Shown here: positions 19,336 to 30,420 of the stretch, one piece after another
Layout of the letters: each line of letters begins with the position of its first letter
How positions within the stretch are numbered: the first letter of the stretch is position 1
Assembly: GCA_928724745.1 (NCBI GenBank)
Contig: CAKMXJ010000032.1
Location: 1 to 64,000, forward strand
DNA from: Anthracocystis setariae
Lineage: Eukaryota; Basidiomycota; Ustilaginomycetes; Ustilaginales; Ustilaginaceae
Direction of reading: 5' to 3'
Length of the DNA stretch: 64,000 bases
Position numbers and translations under genes: made by a program
The notes under the pieces: model-generated
What the model saw: the letters and a program-made list of their open reading frames with translations, nothing else
Databases searched by the model: none
What the model was told of the DNA's origin: nothing

Positions 19336-19830
19336 TGTTACGGCTGGGCGAAGGCTCTCAGCCAGCGCGCTGTCCGACGGCCGCGCTAGGGAGAGGGCGT
19401 GCCACGCGGGGTGTTACCAGTAAGGGGCGAGCTACGGGGGATGCTGGGAATGGAGGGGCGCGCCGCGCGTCGTTTCCTGCAGAGGGAGGCGCGCCGCGCA
19501 GCGTCCCGACATTGGGGCCCAACCCATACGTCGTGAGTCGGGGCCGCGCGCGAACCGCGTGTTCCAGGATGAGGCGCGCGGCGCGTGGCACGCGTGATGC
19601 CTTATAAGGTGGGAGCCGCGCGCCACCTCCTTGCTGTCCGTCGTCGAATGTATTCTTAGTTACCTTGAGTAATAGCGAATATCAGACCCAACGGTAGAAC
19701 CGTTAACCTCAGGATCGTGCCCGGTGACTCTCGTGGCCACCACTCCCGCCACGCGCCCTCAAGCCCAAGCCTCGCACACCGCGTGCCTCGCCGCACAGTC
19801 AGGAGGTTGTCAGACCCTTGGCGCTTAACA
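19336..19830 (+). repeat. 3' LTR of the chromovirus
   Basis: It has the same ends as the 5' LTR (TGTTACGG to CTTAACA), is preceded by a purine run and followed by the GATGG target duplication. The TATA-like TTATAA is at 19602-19607. Confidence 0.95.
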
Positions 19831-19865
19831 GATGGTCAGTGGTGAGATGAGCCGTCTGCCTGGCC

Positions 19866-20134
19866 TTTGCAATTGTAGTGGACTGTCTTCTGCCTTGTTA
19901 CCAACTGTCTCCTGTTTCTTACTGATTGTCTTCAAATTGTTACTGACTGTCTTCCAATTTGAAGTAGACCATCTGTCTTTTTGTTTGAAGTGGACTGTCT
20001 TCTGCTGAATTCAAATCCAAAATTATTTTGAAGAGGCACGTCTTCCTGGCATTTCAAAATTCAGCACAGTTTTCAAATGGACCATCTCATTTTCTCAGTG
20101 ACGCGTCCAAACAACAATTTTTTGCCCATCAAAC
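19866..20134. repeat. 270-bp direct repeat, left copy
   Basis: It begins TTTGCAATTGTAGTGGACTG and ends GCCCATCAAAC. It contains several GACTGTCTT or GACCATCT words related to the 21-bp minisatellite. By eye it is about 94 percent identical to 20851-21120. Before the chromovirus inserted, it lay directly upstream of the long zinc-finger gene, just as the 21-bp array lies upstream of the short one. Confidence 0.9.
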
Positions 20135-20850
20135 TCACCAGAACCTGCTCTGGCCATCTGACAAAGTCGACTTTTCCACCCCGTGAAACTTTGACCGGCC
20201 GTATCTCCGCAACCACCAAGTCAACTGGGTCGGGGATCAGCAAGTGAAATGCTCTACTGGTGCCAATGAACAACTTTACTTAAGACCCCAACACATGTTT
20301 ATTTTCATCCCTAGTGGGTAACCCCTTGTAATCATATTGCTGACAGTGTGGCATTGATGTTGCCGTGTTCCTGAGATGAATCTCTGTTTTTTACACTGAT
20401 GTCATGCGCTCTTTCCAATCTAAATTTGCAGCTCCACACTGATCAAAAATTTTATTTGGAGTTGAAATCCGTCCATGCACTTGATTCTGTGCCGGCAACT
20501 CTCTGTACTGATTTTCTCCAAAGACAGCATCAAGCCTCTGTTTTGCTGGCATAGCTGTTGGAAGCATCTTAGAGGGGAATGGCTGAGATGGATGAATGCT
20601 GGCTGATATCCACTCCGGACCTAAAGACAAAGTGGGCCAAAATACAAGCAGGTTCCAGTAGACCTGGGCCCGGGGGACTCTCCTGTTTGAGCATTTTTGG
20701 TCCAGTTTCCGGCAAGTCCCCTTTTCTGACCGAGCCTGGGGGACTCTCCTGTTTTGGAAATTTTCTCTTGATTTCAGATGAGTCCCCCTCCTGGCAATTT
20801 GCATATTTTCCTTCCGCTGGGGACTCTCCTAATTTGATTTCAGATGTGTC
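20135..20850. other. Spacer with repeated GGGGACTCTCCT words
   Basis: No gene is seen. The words GGGGACTCTCCTGTTT or GGGGACTCTCCTAATTT occur three times (about 20676, 20739 and 20818), and AGTCCCC words lie between them, suggesting a degenerate 60-80 bp repeat with some dyad character. Confidence 0.4.
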
Positions 20851-21120
20851 TTTGCAATTGTAGTGGACTGTCTTCTGTTTTGTTACCAACCGTCTCCTGT
20901 TTCTTACTGCTTGTCTTCAAATTGTTACTGACTGTCTTCCAATTTGAAGTAGACCGTCTGTCTTTTTCTTTGAAGTGGACCGTCTTCTGCTGAATTCAAA
21001 TCCAAAATTATTTTGAAGTGGCGCATCTTCCTGGCATTTCAAAATTCAGCACAGTTTTCAAATGGACCGTCTCATTTTTCTCAGGGACGTGTCCAAACAA
21101 CAATTTTTTGCCCATCAAAC
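20851..21120. repeat. 270-bp direct repeat, right copy
   Basis: This is the second copy of 19866-20134, differing by scattered single bases. More of its units keep the GACCGTCT form. It ends at CCCATCAAAC, after which CCCTAAC and non-repetitive sequence follow, so this is the right border of the repeat island. Confidence 0.9.
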
Positions 21121-21588
21121 CCTAACTTGTGTGCAGCCGGCGCACCACGGCCTAGGGCTAGGGTGCGCACATACCCTACATGCGCTAAACCTGCTCTGTT
21201 TTGCTTTGAGATTGTTCCTTGCAACCAATCCACACATTCTCCAAACCATGCTTCATAATCAACAAGCCGCGATACGGAGGTGTATGATGCAACAAGTGGG
21301 ATTTGCACAAATCTGATCATCTGAGAAGGAATAATTACTCCTTAAGCTAACGCACACCACAAACGTTGATCACCTTTAGGAACTGCATAATCTTGTAGCA
21401 GAGATCGGGGGCTTTCCAAGCATATATGATGAAGAAGGGTTATACTATACTGTGGTGGTGTAGAGCGATAATGTATGTTGACGGCGGAGCTTCGGTGATG
21501 AATTTTGACACTCATTGTACTGAAGCAAGGGATGACTTCTGCACCGGTCACGCGAAACATTGGAGATGAGAGACGGAGACTGGCTGAT

Positions 21589-22811
21589 TTACTTGATCTC
21601 CACTAGCTTGACGTCAAAGATGAGAGTCGAGTTGGCAGGAAGACCAGGAAGCTTTTGGTTGCCATAGGCGAGTTTGGGAGGGCAAGTGAGACGGCGTTCG
21701 GCACCGACACGCATGCCCTTGACGCCTTCGTCCCAGCCCTTGATGACCTCGCCCTTGCCGAGCTTGAAGTAGAAAGGCTTGCCGCTGGTGCACTGGTCAA
21801 AGATCTTGCCGTTGGTGAGCTTTCCAACGTAGCGCATGCCCACTTTTTGGCCGGGCTTGCAGACAGGGCCAGTACCCTGACTCTTCTCCTCGATGATGAG
21901 ACCAGAAGGAAGCTTGGTGGTCGCCATCTGTACTCAATGCAATGTATTAGACAGAGACATAGGTCAGTCAGCAAGGATGCGGATACCATTACACGATCGG
22001 CCGGGGCGGAACTTACCTTGGAGGCAGGTTTGTCGGCGACTTTCTTTTCAGGGGTCTCAGTCTTGGCCTTGATATCTTTTGTGCTCTTGTTTTGCTTGTC
22101 AGCCTTGCTCTCGGTGGACTTGGTTGGAGTGGAAACGGCAGAGGCGACAGCGACATCAGCTTTGAGCTTCTTGGCAGCGGTCTCCTTGATGGGCTTCTCG
22201 GCAGCGCGTTTCTTGGAATCTGATGAAGAGGGAGCCTCGATCGCCTTTTTTGGCTTGGAAGAGGACGTTTCGACAAGCTCCTCGAAGCGGTCAGGGTCCT
22301 CCTCCATGTCATCATCGTCATCATCGTCGTCTTCGTCGAACTCATCAGAGTCAAGGCCGTACATGTTGTCCTCGTCATCGTCGTCGTCAGAGTAGAGCTC
22401 ATCGTCGGATGGCTCTTGATCGTAGTAGTCAGGAGGAGCGACGTAGTTACCAACGAGGTCAACGGCGGCGTCTCCGGTGATAGAGAAGCCGATGAGCTCT
22501 TCCTGGCAGAACTGGAGGTCGACCACGGCGTGATCCTTGTTGGCGGCGTTGAGACTGCAAAGCGTGTAGACCTTTTCGACGACCTCGTCGTCGTCGTCGT
22601 CAGACTTGGGCTCATCCTGGTCGTCTTCGTCGTACTCGTCGTCAAAGCCGGGAACGTGAGTGTAGTGGATTTTGACGAGGGTCTTGGTACCGGCCTTGGG
22701 CTGATCTGCGTAAGAGACGTTGGTGATCTTGAAATCACGGGAGACGTCCATCCTGTGGACCTTGCCCGGTACGAGCTTGAGGCCGAAGAAGCCGATGGGA
22801 GTAGCAGCCAT
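21589..22811 (-). CDS. FPR4: Nucleolar FKBP-type peptidyl-prolyl isomerase, FPR3/FPR4-like
   Basis: There are two exons, 22811-22017 and 21927-21589, with an 89-nt intron (GTAAGT to TACAG, phase 0), giving 377 residues. The N terminus ([17 protein letters not shown]) is the nucleoplasmin-like domain of FPR3/FPR4. Long Asp/Glu runs follow (about residues 65-180), then a Lys/Ser/Ala-rich basic stretch. The C-terminal 110 residues are a complete FKBP domain with [21 protein letters not shown] and [14 protein letters not shown]. In yeast these proteins act in the nucleolus as histone chaperones and isomerise prolines in histone H3; the same role is expected. Exon 2 begins exactly with an in-frame ATG, so the FKBP domain is a self-contained 112-residue unit. 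Confidence 0.92.
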
Positions 22812-25615
22812 GATGTCGAACGAGGACTATGAACAGGCGAAAACGGGTGGTAGTATTAGAGAAGGGCACTCCCGAAAGCAGATTCCAAACGGTCTTGTAG
22901 GGTCTGTGTGCCACAATGGACGAAGGCTCTCGAGGAAAGGAACCGAGGCTGTTACAAATTTCGTGTTTGGCAGTACAGGACCGGACTTACTTTTTTTTTT
23001 TTTTTTTTGGCGTGTCGAGTGGAAGTTCGGAGAATTTTCTCGGATCACGGAGCAGAATCGGGCTTGGTATCCCGGATCGGCGATGAGAACTGTAAGAGAC
23101 TTTATCTTGGCGGATCTTTTTGCTAGGCTTGTACGAGGACAGACGTACTCTACATGGGGGCAGCACTATACACTGGCAGGGCAACTTCGGTCCGCAAGGA
23201 ATGCCGAGGCGAGATGTCTCAAATAACGTCGAGAAGTCAGACGACAAACAATGATTGAGTTTCGCGAGTTGCTCTCTCCGACAATCAGTTGGACAGCGCT
23301 AGCTGCCACACGCGCGCGCAGAACTGCACCTACCTGAGCTTGAATCAGTGCAAAGAGAAGTTTCGCTTGTATCTCGCTTTGGTGCTTCGACCGTCGCAAG
23401 TATAATATGTCGGCTCGCTGAGCATGTGCTCGCTGGTTTAGCTGATTGCAAGCTTGATAATACCAGCACATGGGTTTGAGCTCGAGAATGGTTTGCGGAA
23501 GTGAGTGAACAGCAGAGCAACAAACCACATTTGAAAAACGACGAGAGCGCCGCTTTTCCGAAGTGGTTAAGCTCCTCGGCAGCAGCATGCACTGTTTGCT
23601 GACGGAAAAATTGCACTTTTCAACAGCAGAGGGATTCACGATTTGAGCTCGATGTAGCTGCAGCCCTGCATGTCGCCTACTGCCATGGCTCGCTACCATG
23701 AGGGCCTAACCATGGCCACTATTTGTCGGCTGTCGCCTTTCGCCAATACTGTAATCGCCAGGACTGCCGGGTCCAGACTTGGCAGTACCATGTCTGACCC
23801 TGACCTTTGGGAACGGTGAACTGGAAGCAGTCATATCGGCAAACCCTGCAGCGCGCGTCCCAGAGCCGGACAAAAGTTTCAGTTCTGAGACACGGACCAC
23901 GGTCGGAATTGGCTAGAGCGCAGCTGTACAGCTCAAAATGGTTCATAGTTCAGTGTCGGTCCCGTAATCAACAATTAATATAGACTCATGCCGTTACCCT
24001 AGGATGACGTGTTCGGAGTGCCGACGGAGAGCCTTATCGCCTCGTCACTTTTCACCGGACGTGAAGGGTGGCCAAAAAAAAAAAAAAAAAATAGAAAAAA
24101 AACTAGACAATTCGACATCAAATCGCGGCGATCAGTAAACATCAAAAAAGCTTGATTCGGATCAGCACACAAACAGACTAAGATCAGCGCATGCCGGCGA
24201 CCTACGTTGCGTCCCAATGAAAGGAGAAAAAAAAAAAGCGTTGGGTTAACTTTCCCGGATGTGTGTGTGTGCGAGTGTATACTGTATTTGTAAATCACTG
24301 ACCGCCACTCCTTTCCAATGCGGCAGCCAAATCATAGGACTATGCTACCACACCTTACTGTTTTGAATCCATCAATACGGATGTTCATATCGCCAACTAT
24401 GGTCTGAGGCACATGGTGTCAGAGTACGATCAGATTGGCTTCCTTCCGTCCTAGTGATGTGTTAGTGCGACCTGAAAGGCAGCGAACAAAGACCCTGGTG
24501 TCTCGCAATCGCGAATCTAGTAAACCCTGTTTTCACAACCACGACTCGACACCGAATCGTCAACGTCAGCAGCGGCATGTGCAGATGTGTGCCTTGTTTC
24601 AGTTGAATGAACCAACCAATTTGGAAAAAAAAAAAAACACACACACACACGTCCCCCATTATTTCGATTTTCATGCGCCGATGAGTTGGGTCAGCTCACC
24701 TGTGTGGCTGCATTTTCGCCCAAATCGACAGCTGCGCGCGGTGCATCGTCGTCATCCACCACGCTGCTTTCCGCTGGATTCCTGGATCGAGCCTCGCTCA
24801 TCGTCCTTTTCCGGCTCGCTTGGTATCATGTCTCGCATTTTTCAATCGTTTTCTGCGGATACCCGATGTCTTTTTGGGCCTTGACAGCCAGCCACAAACA
24901 TCTATCCTCATCTCGTGCCATCCACAACCCCCCCCCTTTGCGGTATCTCTGGGATATACCAACACGCTTCCACTTGATCTTTCGGCTGACCCTAGCCTCC
25001 CTCATTGTCCTCGTCCTCGTCCTCGTCCTTGTCCTTGTCGCTGGGCCTGCGACCCTTGCCTTGTACTTGCATGCATGCATCCAATTCTGAATAATCTTAG
25101 CTTTCCCGATGTCTCACTCGCTATATTTGCTCCAAACCAAGTCTATCCCTCGCTGCCCAGCTGCATACCTACCCTCCCTCTCAACCACATGCCTGTCTTG
25201 AGCACAGCGGTGATCTTTCTTTCAGGCACACCCTCACCCTGGGCCATTCCATGACAGTCTGCTAGAGCCGTATAGGTGCTCTGAGTTCCACTACACATTG
25301 GCTTGCCCACCCACAATTAGTTTCTGCTATCTAAACCCTAGGTGACCATCCGTCCCCTCTTACCACCTCCTTCTCTCCGCCCTTGCCAGCCACCGCATCC
25401 TCCAGCACTATTATCACCATAACTACATCCATGATCATCACAACCATTCGATACAGTCTCTCCAACTATCAGCTGTAGACACCGTTCGTCACCTTGTAGC
25501 TCACAAACCTCTATTCGGCAACATTCTTATCGCTTCAGACCCAGCTGCATCACCAATCTATCGCACCACACCACAGCTTCTGCCCAGCGTTTGCAATCAC
25601 CTCGCAGAAGCCACC
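22812..25615. other. Long intergenic region, 2.8 kb
   Basis: No convincing gene is seen on either strand. Open frames here are short and of low-complexity composition. It holds a T run at about 22989-23008, an A run at about 24074-24091, a second A run near 24226, a short GT run near 24260 and an (AC)n run near 24640. The pyrimidine-rich last 600 bp before 25616 probably form the leader and promoter of the next gene. No tRNA could be recognised. Confidence 0.5.
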
Positions 25616-27016
25616 ATGTCGACATATACACGTCCACACCCGTACTCCATCTTCACCCACTCGGTTGGGGCCAATGTCGCCGGTCACTCGCTTCTAGCCA
25701 AGCTCCGCGCTGTCGCCGACGCAGGTTTTGATGGCATCGAGCTCTTCCAAGATGATCTCGATGCTTTCGCTGTTTCTTCCGAGTTCCAGCGTATCCAAGC
25801 CCAAGGCGACGCCATCCGCGTTCCACAGCCCCAGACGGTTTTCTCGCTCACTCCTCCCGACTCTCCCTTGAACTTCAGCCGTCGCTACTCAGACTCCTCC
25901 ACCACCAGCAACTCGTCCTTTTCTGACACGAGTGCTTCCTCATATACGCAGAGTAGAGCATCCGACAACCACCAGCCCCGCCAGCCCCGCCAGGCCGTCG
26001 CTGGGCTCGACGAGGAATACTGGGTACGCGACGATCAAGGAGAGCCCGTCATCGGACACGATGGCCTCCCCATGACATATAACGCGTTCGGCACTTGCAC
26101 CGCTACCGCATTTCGACAGGAGATCGCTGCCGCTTCCTACATCGCTTCCTACTGCGATTCTCTCGGACTCTCCATCTACAGTCTCCAGCCATTGAGGGAC
26201 TTTGAAGGCTGGGCTAACCCCGAGGATCAGCTACTTGCCATGCGCAGGGCTCGCTCGCGATTCCAGGTCATGCGTGCACTCGGTACCGATCTTCTCCTCA
26301 TCTGCTCCAACAACCAGAAAGCACCTGCTACTGTCGGCAACGTGGAAAGGATCGGTGCTGATCTTGCCGAACTAGCTCACTATGCTGACCTCTTTGGCCC
26401 GGTCTTGAAGCCATATCAGAAGAACGCCGAGGGTGCACTGGAGCGACAAGCCGTACCCATCCGCATCGGATATGAAGCGCTCTCGTGGGGCGCACATGTG
26501 GACGTGTGGTCCCAAGCCTGGCAGGCCGTTCGTCATGCAGACAGGTACAATGTCGGCCTCATCTTGGACTCGTTCAACACACTGGCGCGAGAGTACGCCG
26601 ACCCTTGCACCCCTACCGGCATCACGGACAGGTACGACGACCCCTACGCCGAAGTGATGAAGTCGATCAATGCGCTGGCGACTGTTCCTGCCCACAAGAT
26701 CTTTTTCCTCCAGATCGGAGATGCTCGCAAGATGGCTGAGCCCCTCCTGCCCTCGCCGAACGCGGATGAGCCAAGACCAGCGCGAATGATTTGGTCGAGG
26801 GGCAACCGACTATTCCCTTGCGAGTATAAGGAAGGTGCCTTTATGCCGGTTCGCGACTTTGTCTACGCCGCGGTGAAACAGGCGGGCTATGCCGGTCCCT
26901 GGAGCATCGAGGTGTTTAACAGCAGCCTGTTCGAAGAGGACGAGAGTGTGCCTGTTTCCCATGCTCAGCGTGCCTGTGCAGGCCTCGACAGGCTGGTCGA
27001 GGAGGTGTTTGCCTGA
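25616..27016 (+). CDS. TIM-barrel protein like 3-dehydroshikimate dehydratase
   Basis: This is a single frame of 466 residues. The opening (SIFTHSVGANVAGHSLLAKL, then AGFDGIELFQDDLDAF) and the end (GYAGPWSIEVFNSSLF, then SHAQRACAGLDRLVEE) fit the xylose-isomerase-like TIM-barrel family. This includes fungal 3-dehydroshikimate dehydratases (QutC/QA-4), which make protocatechuate in quinate breakdown. Metal-site acids are expected in IELFQ, LILDSF and IEVF. A Ser/Thr/Gln-rich insert of about 60 residues (about 80-140) makes it longer than typical members of about 350 residues. No other quinate-pathway gene is near. A sugar-phosphate isomerase of the same fold is the main alternative. Confidence 0.7.
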   Translation: MSTYTRPHPYSIFTHSVGANVAGHSLLAKLRAVADAGFDGIELFQDDLDAFAVSSEFQRIQAQGDAIRVPQPQTVFSLTPPDSPLNFSRRYSDSSTTSNSSFSDTSASSYTQSRASDNHQPRQPRQAVAGLDEEYWVRDDQGEPVIGHDGLPMTYNAFGTCTATAFRQEIAAASYIASYCDSLGLSIYSLQPLRDFEGWANPEDQLLAMRRARSRFQVMRALGTDLLLICSNNQKAPATVGNVERIGADLAELAHYADLFGPVLKPYQKNAEGALERQAVPIRIGYEALSWGAHVDVWSQAWQAVRHADRYNVGLILDSFNTLAREYADPCTPTGITDRYDDPYAEVMKSINALATVPAHKIFFLQIGDARKMAEPLLPSPNADEPRPARMIWSRGNRLFPCEYKEGAFMPVRDFVYAAVKQAGYAGPWSIEVFNSSLFEEDESVPVSHAQRACAGLDRLVEEVFA

Positions 27017-27338
27017 GCCATCTCCAACACTTCTGCCTGCCTTGCTCCTTTCTTCGTCTTCGTCTCCTCGTGCTTCGATTGGCACTTTGCTTGTTCTCGC
27101 ACATTTCTTCACGGACAATAACATCTCACCTAGCATCTCACATTCATCTGGCAGCCACTGGCTGGGTGCCCTACCTCATACCCTTCGGGTTTCATTTTGT
27201 CGACTCTCCCTGTATCATACGCATGTCATTTCGATTGCTGTCAGTTTGGCTTGTTTTTATGGCTCTAGTATCGCTGCCGTTTTGATCGCAAATCTCGTCG
27301 AGCGAAGGCTTTCTACAAACAAATGAGTGTCTGTGCCA
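27017..27338. other. Convergent intergenic gap
   Basis: This is the gap between two convergent genes. It is rich in CT and T, as expected of 3' untranslated DNA. No gene or repeat is seen. Confidence 0.5.
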
Positions 27339-29744
27339 TTATCTGGATATCTGAAGGAGGTGCTGCATGCCATCCCCGACCGCTTTTGGTGATGCCAAGG
27401 TCTTTCTCGCTGCGAGCTGGCCTAGCTCGACAGCCGAATGAAGCAGTTGGTACCATCGGATGCTGCCTTGCTCCATCGTGTTGCCCTCGCTTTGTGCCGA
27501 GAGGTGGGAGACTGCCGCTGTGAATGCGCCGGCAAAGCTGTCTCCACATCCTGTTGTGTTGACTAGGTCGACCTTACCGGCTGGGATGGGGCAATGCTGG
27601 ATTCGGGTGGCATCGATGATAATAACGCCGTAGCGGCCGATCTTGAGGAGGATGGTTGAGAAGATACCTCGTTTTGCAAGGGCTTGTGCCTTTGGCAAAA
27701 TGGTGGGATCGAGGTTGGTCAAACCCTGATTTGGAGTGCTCGGAGAGGCAAGTTCGAGACGAGGTTGGAGGATTCCGAGTTCGAGGCCTGTCGAGTAGAT
27801 CTGGTCGAGTTCCACTGCATTTGGGGTTGCGAAGGTGATTGCTTGGGTTCTACTTGAGTCGGATCGAGCAAAGTGCGAGAGAACAATGGTAGACTTGGCG
27901 ATGCTTGTCGGTTCAAACAGCGTCATGATCTTGTCGCCACCCTTGTCGGCGACGCTCTGATTGAAGATCTCGCAAGCGGTTAGAAGCTCTTCGGCGTGGG
28001 TCGAACCGATGTTTCCATCGAACACCACGAGCTGAGGCTGCTCGACTTGCAATAGATTGGTGAAACTGCTGAAGGCCGAAGTGGGGTATAGTGCAGCTTT
28101 GCCAATGTCCATGTCAGCAACGCCAGAGATGAGGTCGCCAGAATTGTCCAGCATCAGAGAGCAAACGGCTGTTCTCTCTCGCTTATTAGGTGTGAAGAGT
28201 CCATCGGTGCGCATACCAGCTTGCTCCATACCTTTGCGCAAGAGCAAGCCGAAATCGTCGTCACCATGCGGCGAGATGAGCTTCACCGGCGAAGGAGTTC
28301 CTGGAGTGTGATGAGGAGAGAGGATCCGAGTTGCCGTTTCGGCCATGTTGCGAGCGACTCCGCCAAGCGTAACCGACACTCGACCGGGATACGTCGTAGC
28401 AGCGAGTCTTGAAGCGCTAGCTGTAGAGTGCGTTTGCGAAGTCACGTCGACAGCAGCGGCGCCGAACATCAAGATGCGCGCCTTTTCCTGCAAACATGTG
28501 AACACGGAAAGGGAAACAATGCTGGTTCAGAACCACTTTCACACCATACGTTGTAAGAGGCCTCTTGGCGGTATGCCTAAGATGTCAAGGCTTTGATGCG
28601 TAACTACATGCTGATTTCGCCTCGAGTGGCGGAAAGCTCAACTCACAGTCGACGAAAGCGCTCCGAGAGCATAGGTATTACCGGCTTGCTGGACTTCTTT
28701 CTCGATCCTGTCGAGCTCGACTGCGACTTGGGCAGCTTTCTTGGCGTTGTTGACGACGAGAGCGCGGTTGCTTTTCTTGCTCTCAGGAATGAGCTCGGCC
28801 AGTCTTTTGAGGAGCCAGGGGGTGACTTCCTTGCCCTTCTTGTCGACGCCTTGTTCGATCGATTCGCGAACGGCCTGTTCGACGCACTTCTGAATCTTGG
28901 CACCGACATCGTTCCACTCTTCAGGGATGGGGTTGGCAAACACCTGGCCGCTCTGGATACCAAGCTGAGCATTGGCAAAGATCGAGGAGGCTGCCTGGGC
29001 ATCGGTGCCAGCGTAGGGGACGTAGAGACCCGAGTTGGAGGTATAAAAGGCGGGGAACTCGCCCGTCGAATTGAAGGTGGTGACGGAAACGCCGTATGTC
29101 TCGAGAACTTCGAGGGTGCGAGGGATGTCGAGGATCGACTTTGGGCCGGAGCAAAAGACAGCGACAGGAGTGCGACCAAGCTCGGTTAGGTCCGCAGAGA
29201 CGTCCATGGTGGATTCGGCACCGCGATGAACGCCGCCAATACCGCCGGTAGCGAAGATTTGGATGCCAGCCATGTGTGCCAGAACCATGGTTCCACTGAC
29301 GGTGGTTCCCCCAACGGTACCGCTGCCCTTTGCGAGGACATGGGCGATATCCCTGCGACTGGCCTTGATGGCCGTGTTGTTGGTCTGGTCGATGGCGCAC
29401 TGAGCGAGGCGTTGCAACTGCTGTTGATCTGTACCGACCAAGGGTCTGCCGTCGAGCAAAGCCACGGTGGCAGGCACGGCGCCGTGATCAACCACGGTCT
29501 GCTCGAGCTCTTGTGCGACCTCGAGGTTGAGAGGGTATGGCAAGCCGTGGGTGATGATGGTCGACTCGAGCGCAACGATGGGAGCCTTGGTTTTAGGTGT
29601 CAACGCCGCACGGACCGCGTGCGACAAGGAAAGCGCGGGATGAGGCTGACGGCTGATAGCGTGTGCTGCTTGCCTCAACATCTGTGTCGATCGAACCATC
29701 TTGTCTGAGCGCCACGGTGTTGGAAGGGAGCGCCAATGAAGCAC
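27339..29744 (-). CDS. Bifunctional pseudouridine-5'-phosphate glycosidase / pseudouridine kinase
   Basis: There are two exons, 29744-28647 and 28487-27339, with a 159-nt phase-0 intron (GTGAGT to TTTGCAG), giving 748 residues. An inner ATG at 29699 is an alternative start; from there the N terminus is rich in Arg, Ala and Ser with few acids and could target mitochondria. Residues about 45-366 are the PsuG/IndA glycosidase (ALESTIITHGLPYP, GGIGGVHRGAE, SGPKSILDIPRTLE). Exon 2 is a PfkB-family kinase with NTTGCGDSFAGAF, the ATP and catalytic-base motif. The kinase makes pseudouridine 5'-phosphate, which the glycosidase splits to uracil and ribose 5-phosphate, so the fusion channels RNA-derived pseudouridine into salvage. 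The intron falls between the two domains. Confidence 0.9.
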
Positions 29745-30420
29745 ACCAAGGAGAGGGAGGGAATCAGTTTTTTATGTTCGCCCGGACCTGCTCGTTTATA
29801 CAGTACGATGCTGAAAGGAGAAGGACAAGTTTTGCTGTCCCGCCTTGCTCGGTAGGTTCGGGAAGGATTGTATGGCGCGATCCGTTGATCCGAGCTTCCG
29901 GTTAGGATGTTGGTAGCAACTGCCCGCCCGCGTACTTGACCCGAGTGTCCGTCCACGCTTGGAATTTTGACGGGTTAGGGTTGCGGACAAAAGGCTCAAA
30001 CCGCGAGTTTTTTCTTTTCTTTTCTTTCTGCAATGGATGTGAGACCGTCGTATGTCACTTTGTGCAATAATGTGGAGATTTAATCTCACACCGCTAAGCG
30101 CGCATGAAAGTTCGGTGCTCTGCTCGGTGGTGATGTCGGTGAGGTTTTCGGTGAATTGAAATACTGTACTTGTATTTGACCGTTTACAGTACTGTGTAGC
30201 ATTTGTTTCAGTCGGCGTCCACTTGGCATATTAAGTAGTTTTGCCGGCTGGATCCCCGCATGCCGCTTGCTTGTTCGGCACCCTTCAAGTATGGCCCTCT
30301 TCAGCATCTTCGCCTGAATGATGGCACAATTGTGGTACTTAAAAGGTCTCTTTGTCCGCAGCTTGAGATTGGTCTGCATTCCCTTCAACCTCCTCCTATC
30401 ACGCATACTACCTTCACAAC
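29745..30420. other. Divergent intergenic region
   Basis: This is a shared promoter region between the pseudouridine gene (-) and the polyserine gene (+). It holds a TTTTC-rich stretch near 30008-30030 and the words TACTGTA and TACAGTA near 30164 and 30187. No gene is seen. Confidence 0.5.

Larger units (their letters stand above)
11219..19830 (+). mobile_element. Ty3/Gypsy chromovirus, nearly complete, with antisense gene
   Basis: LTRs of 496 and 495 bp begin TGTTACGG and end CTTAACA. The 5-bp target duplication GATGG is exact (11214-11218 and 19831-19835). Inside, in order: gag, protease, reverse transcriptase/RNase H, integrase and a C-terminal chromodomain, which places it among chromoviruses. 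A purine run (GAGGCGGGGGGG) lies just before the 3' LTR and may serve as the polypurine tract. No TGG-type primer site is seen right after the 5' LTR. Between pol and the 3' LTR there are 2.6 kb with a spliced minus-strand gene. The LTRs differ at only four places, so the insertion is recent. The copy has frameshifts in gag and pol. Confidence 0.95.

Noticed and set aside
16782..19607. Plus-strand open frame of 941 codons running into the 3' LTR
   Set aside because: Composition is Arg/Ala/Gly/Pro-rich as expected of a frame opposite a GC-rich gene. It crosses the LTR border, and the minus strand here has proper introns and a more protein-like product.
21655..22395. Plus-strand frame of 246 codons opposite FPR4
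   Set aside because: It is a mirror of the acidic/serine-coding stretch of a clear gene; no independent motif is seen.
23541..23600. tRNA-like stretch (GAAGTGGTTAAGCTCC)
   Set aside because: It looks like a D-arm, but no matching acceptor, anticodon or T-arm could be found at the right distances.
24435..25254. Plus-strand frames before the TIM-barrel gene
   Set aside because: They are pyrimidine-rich leader-like DNA translating to Pro/Ser/Leu runs; no domain is seen and they overlap each other in different frames.
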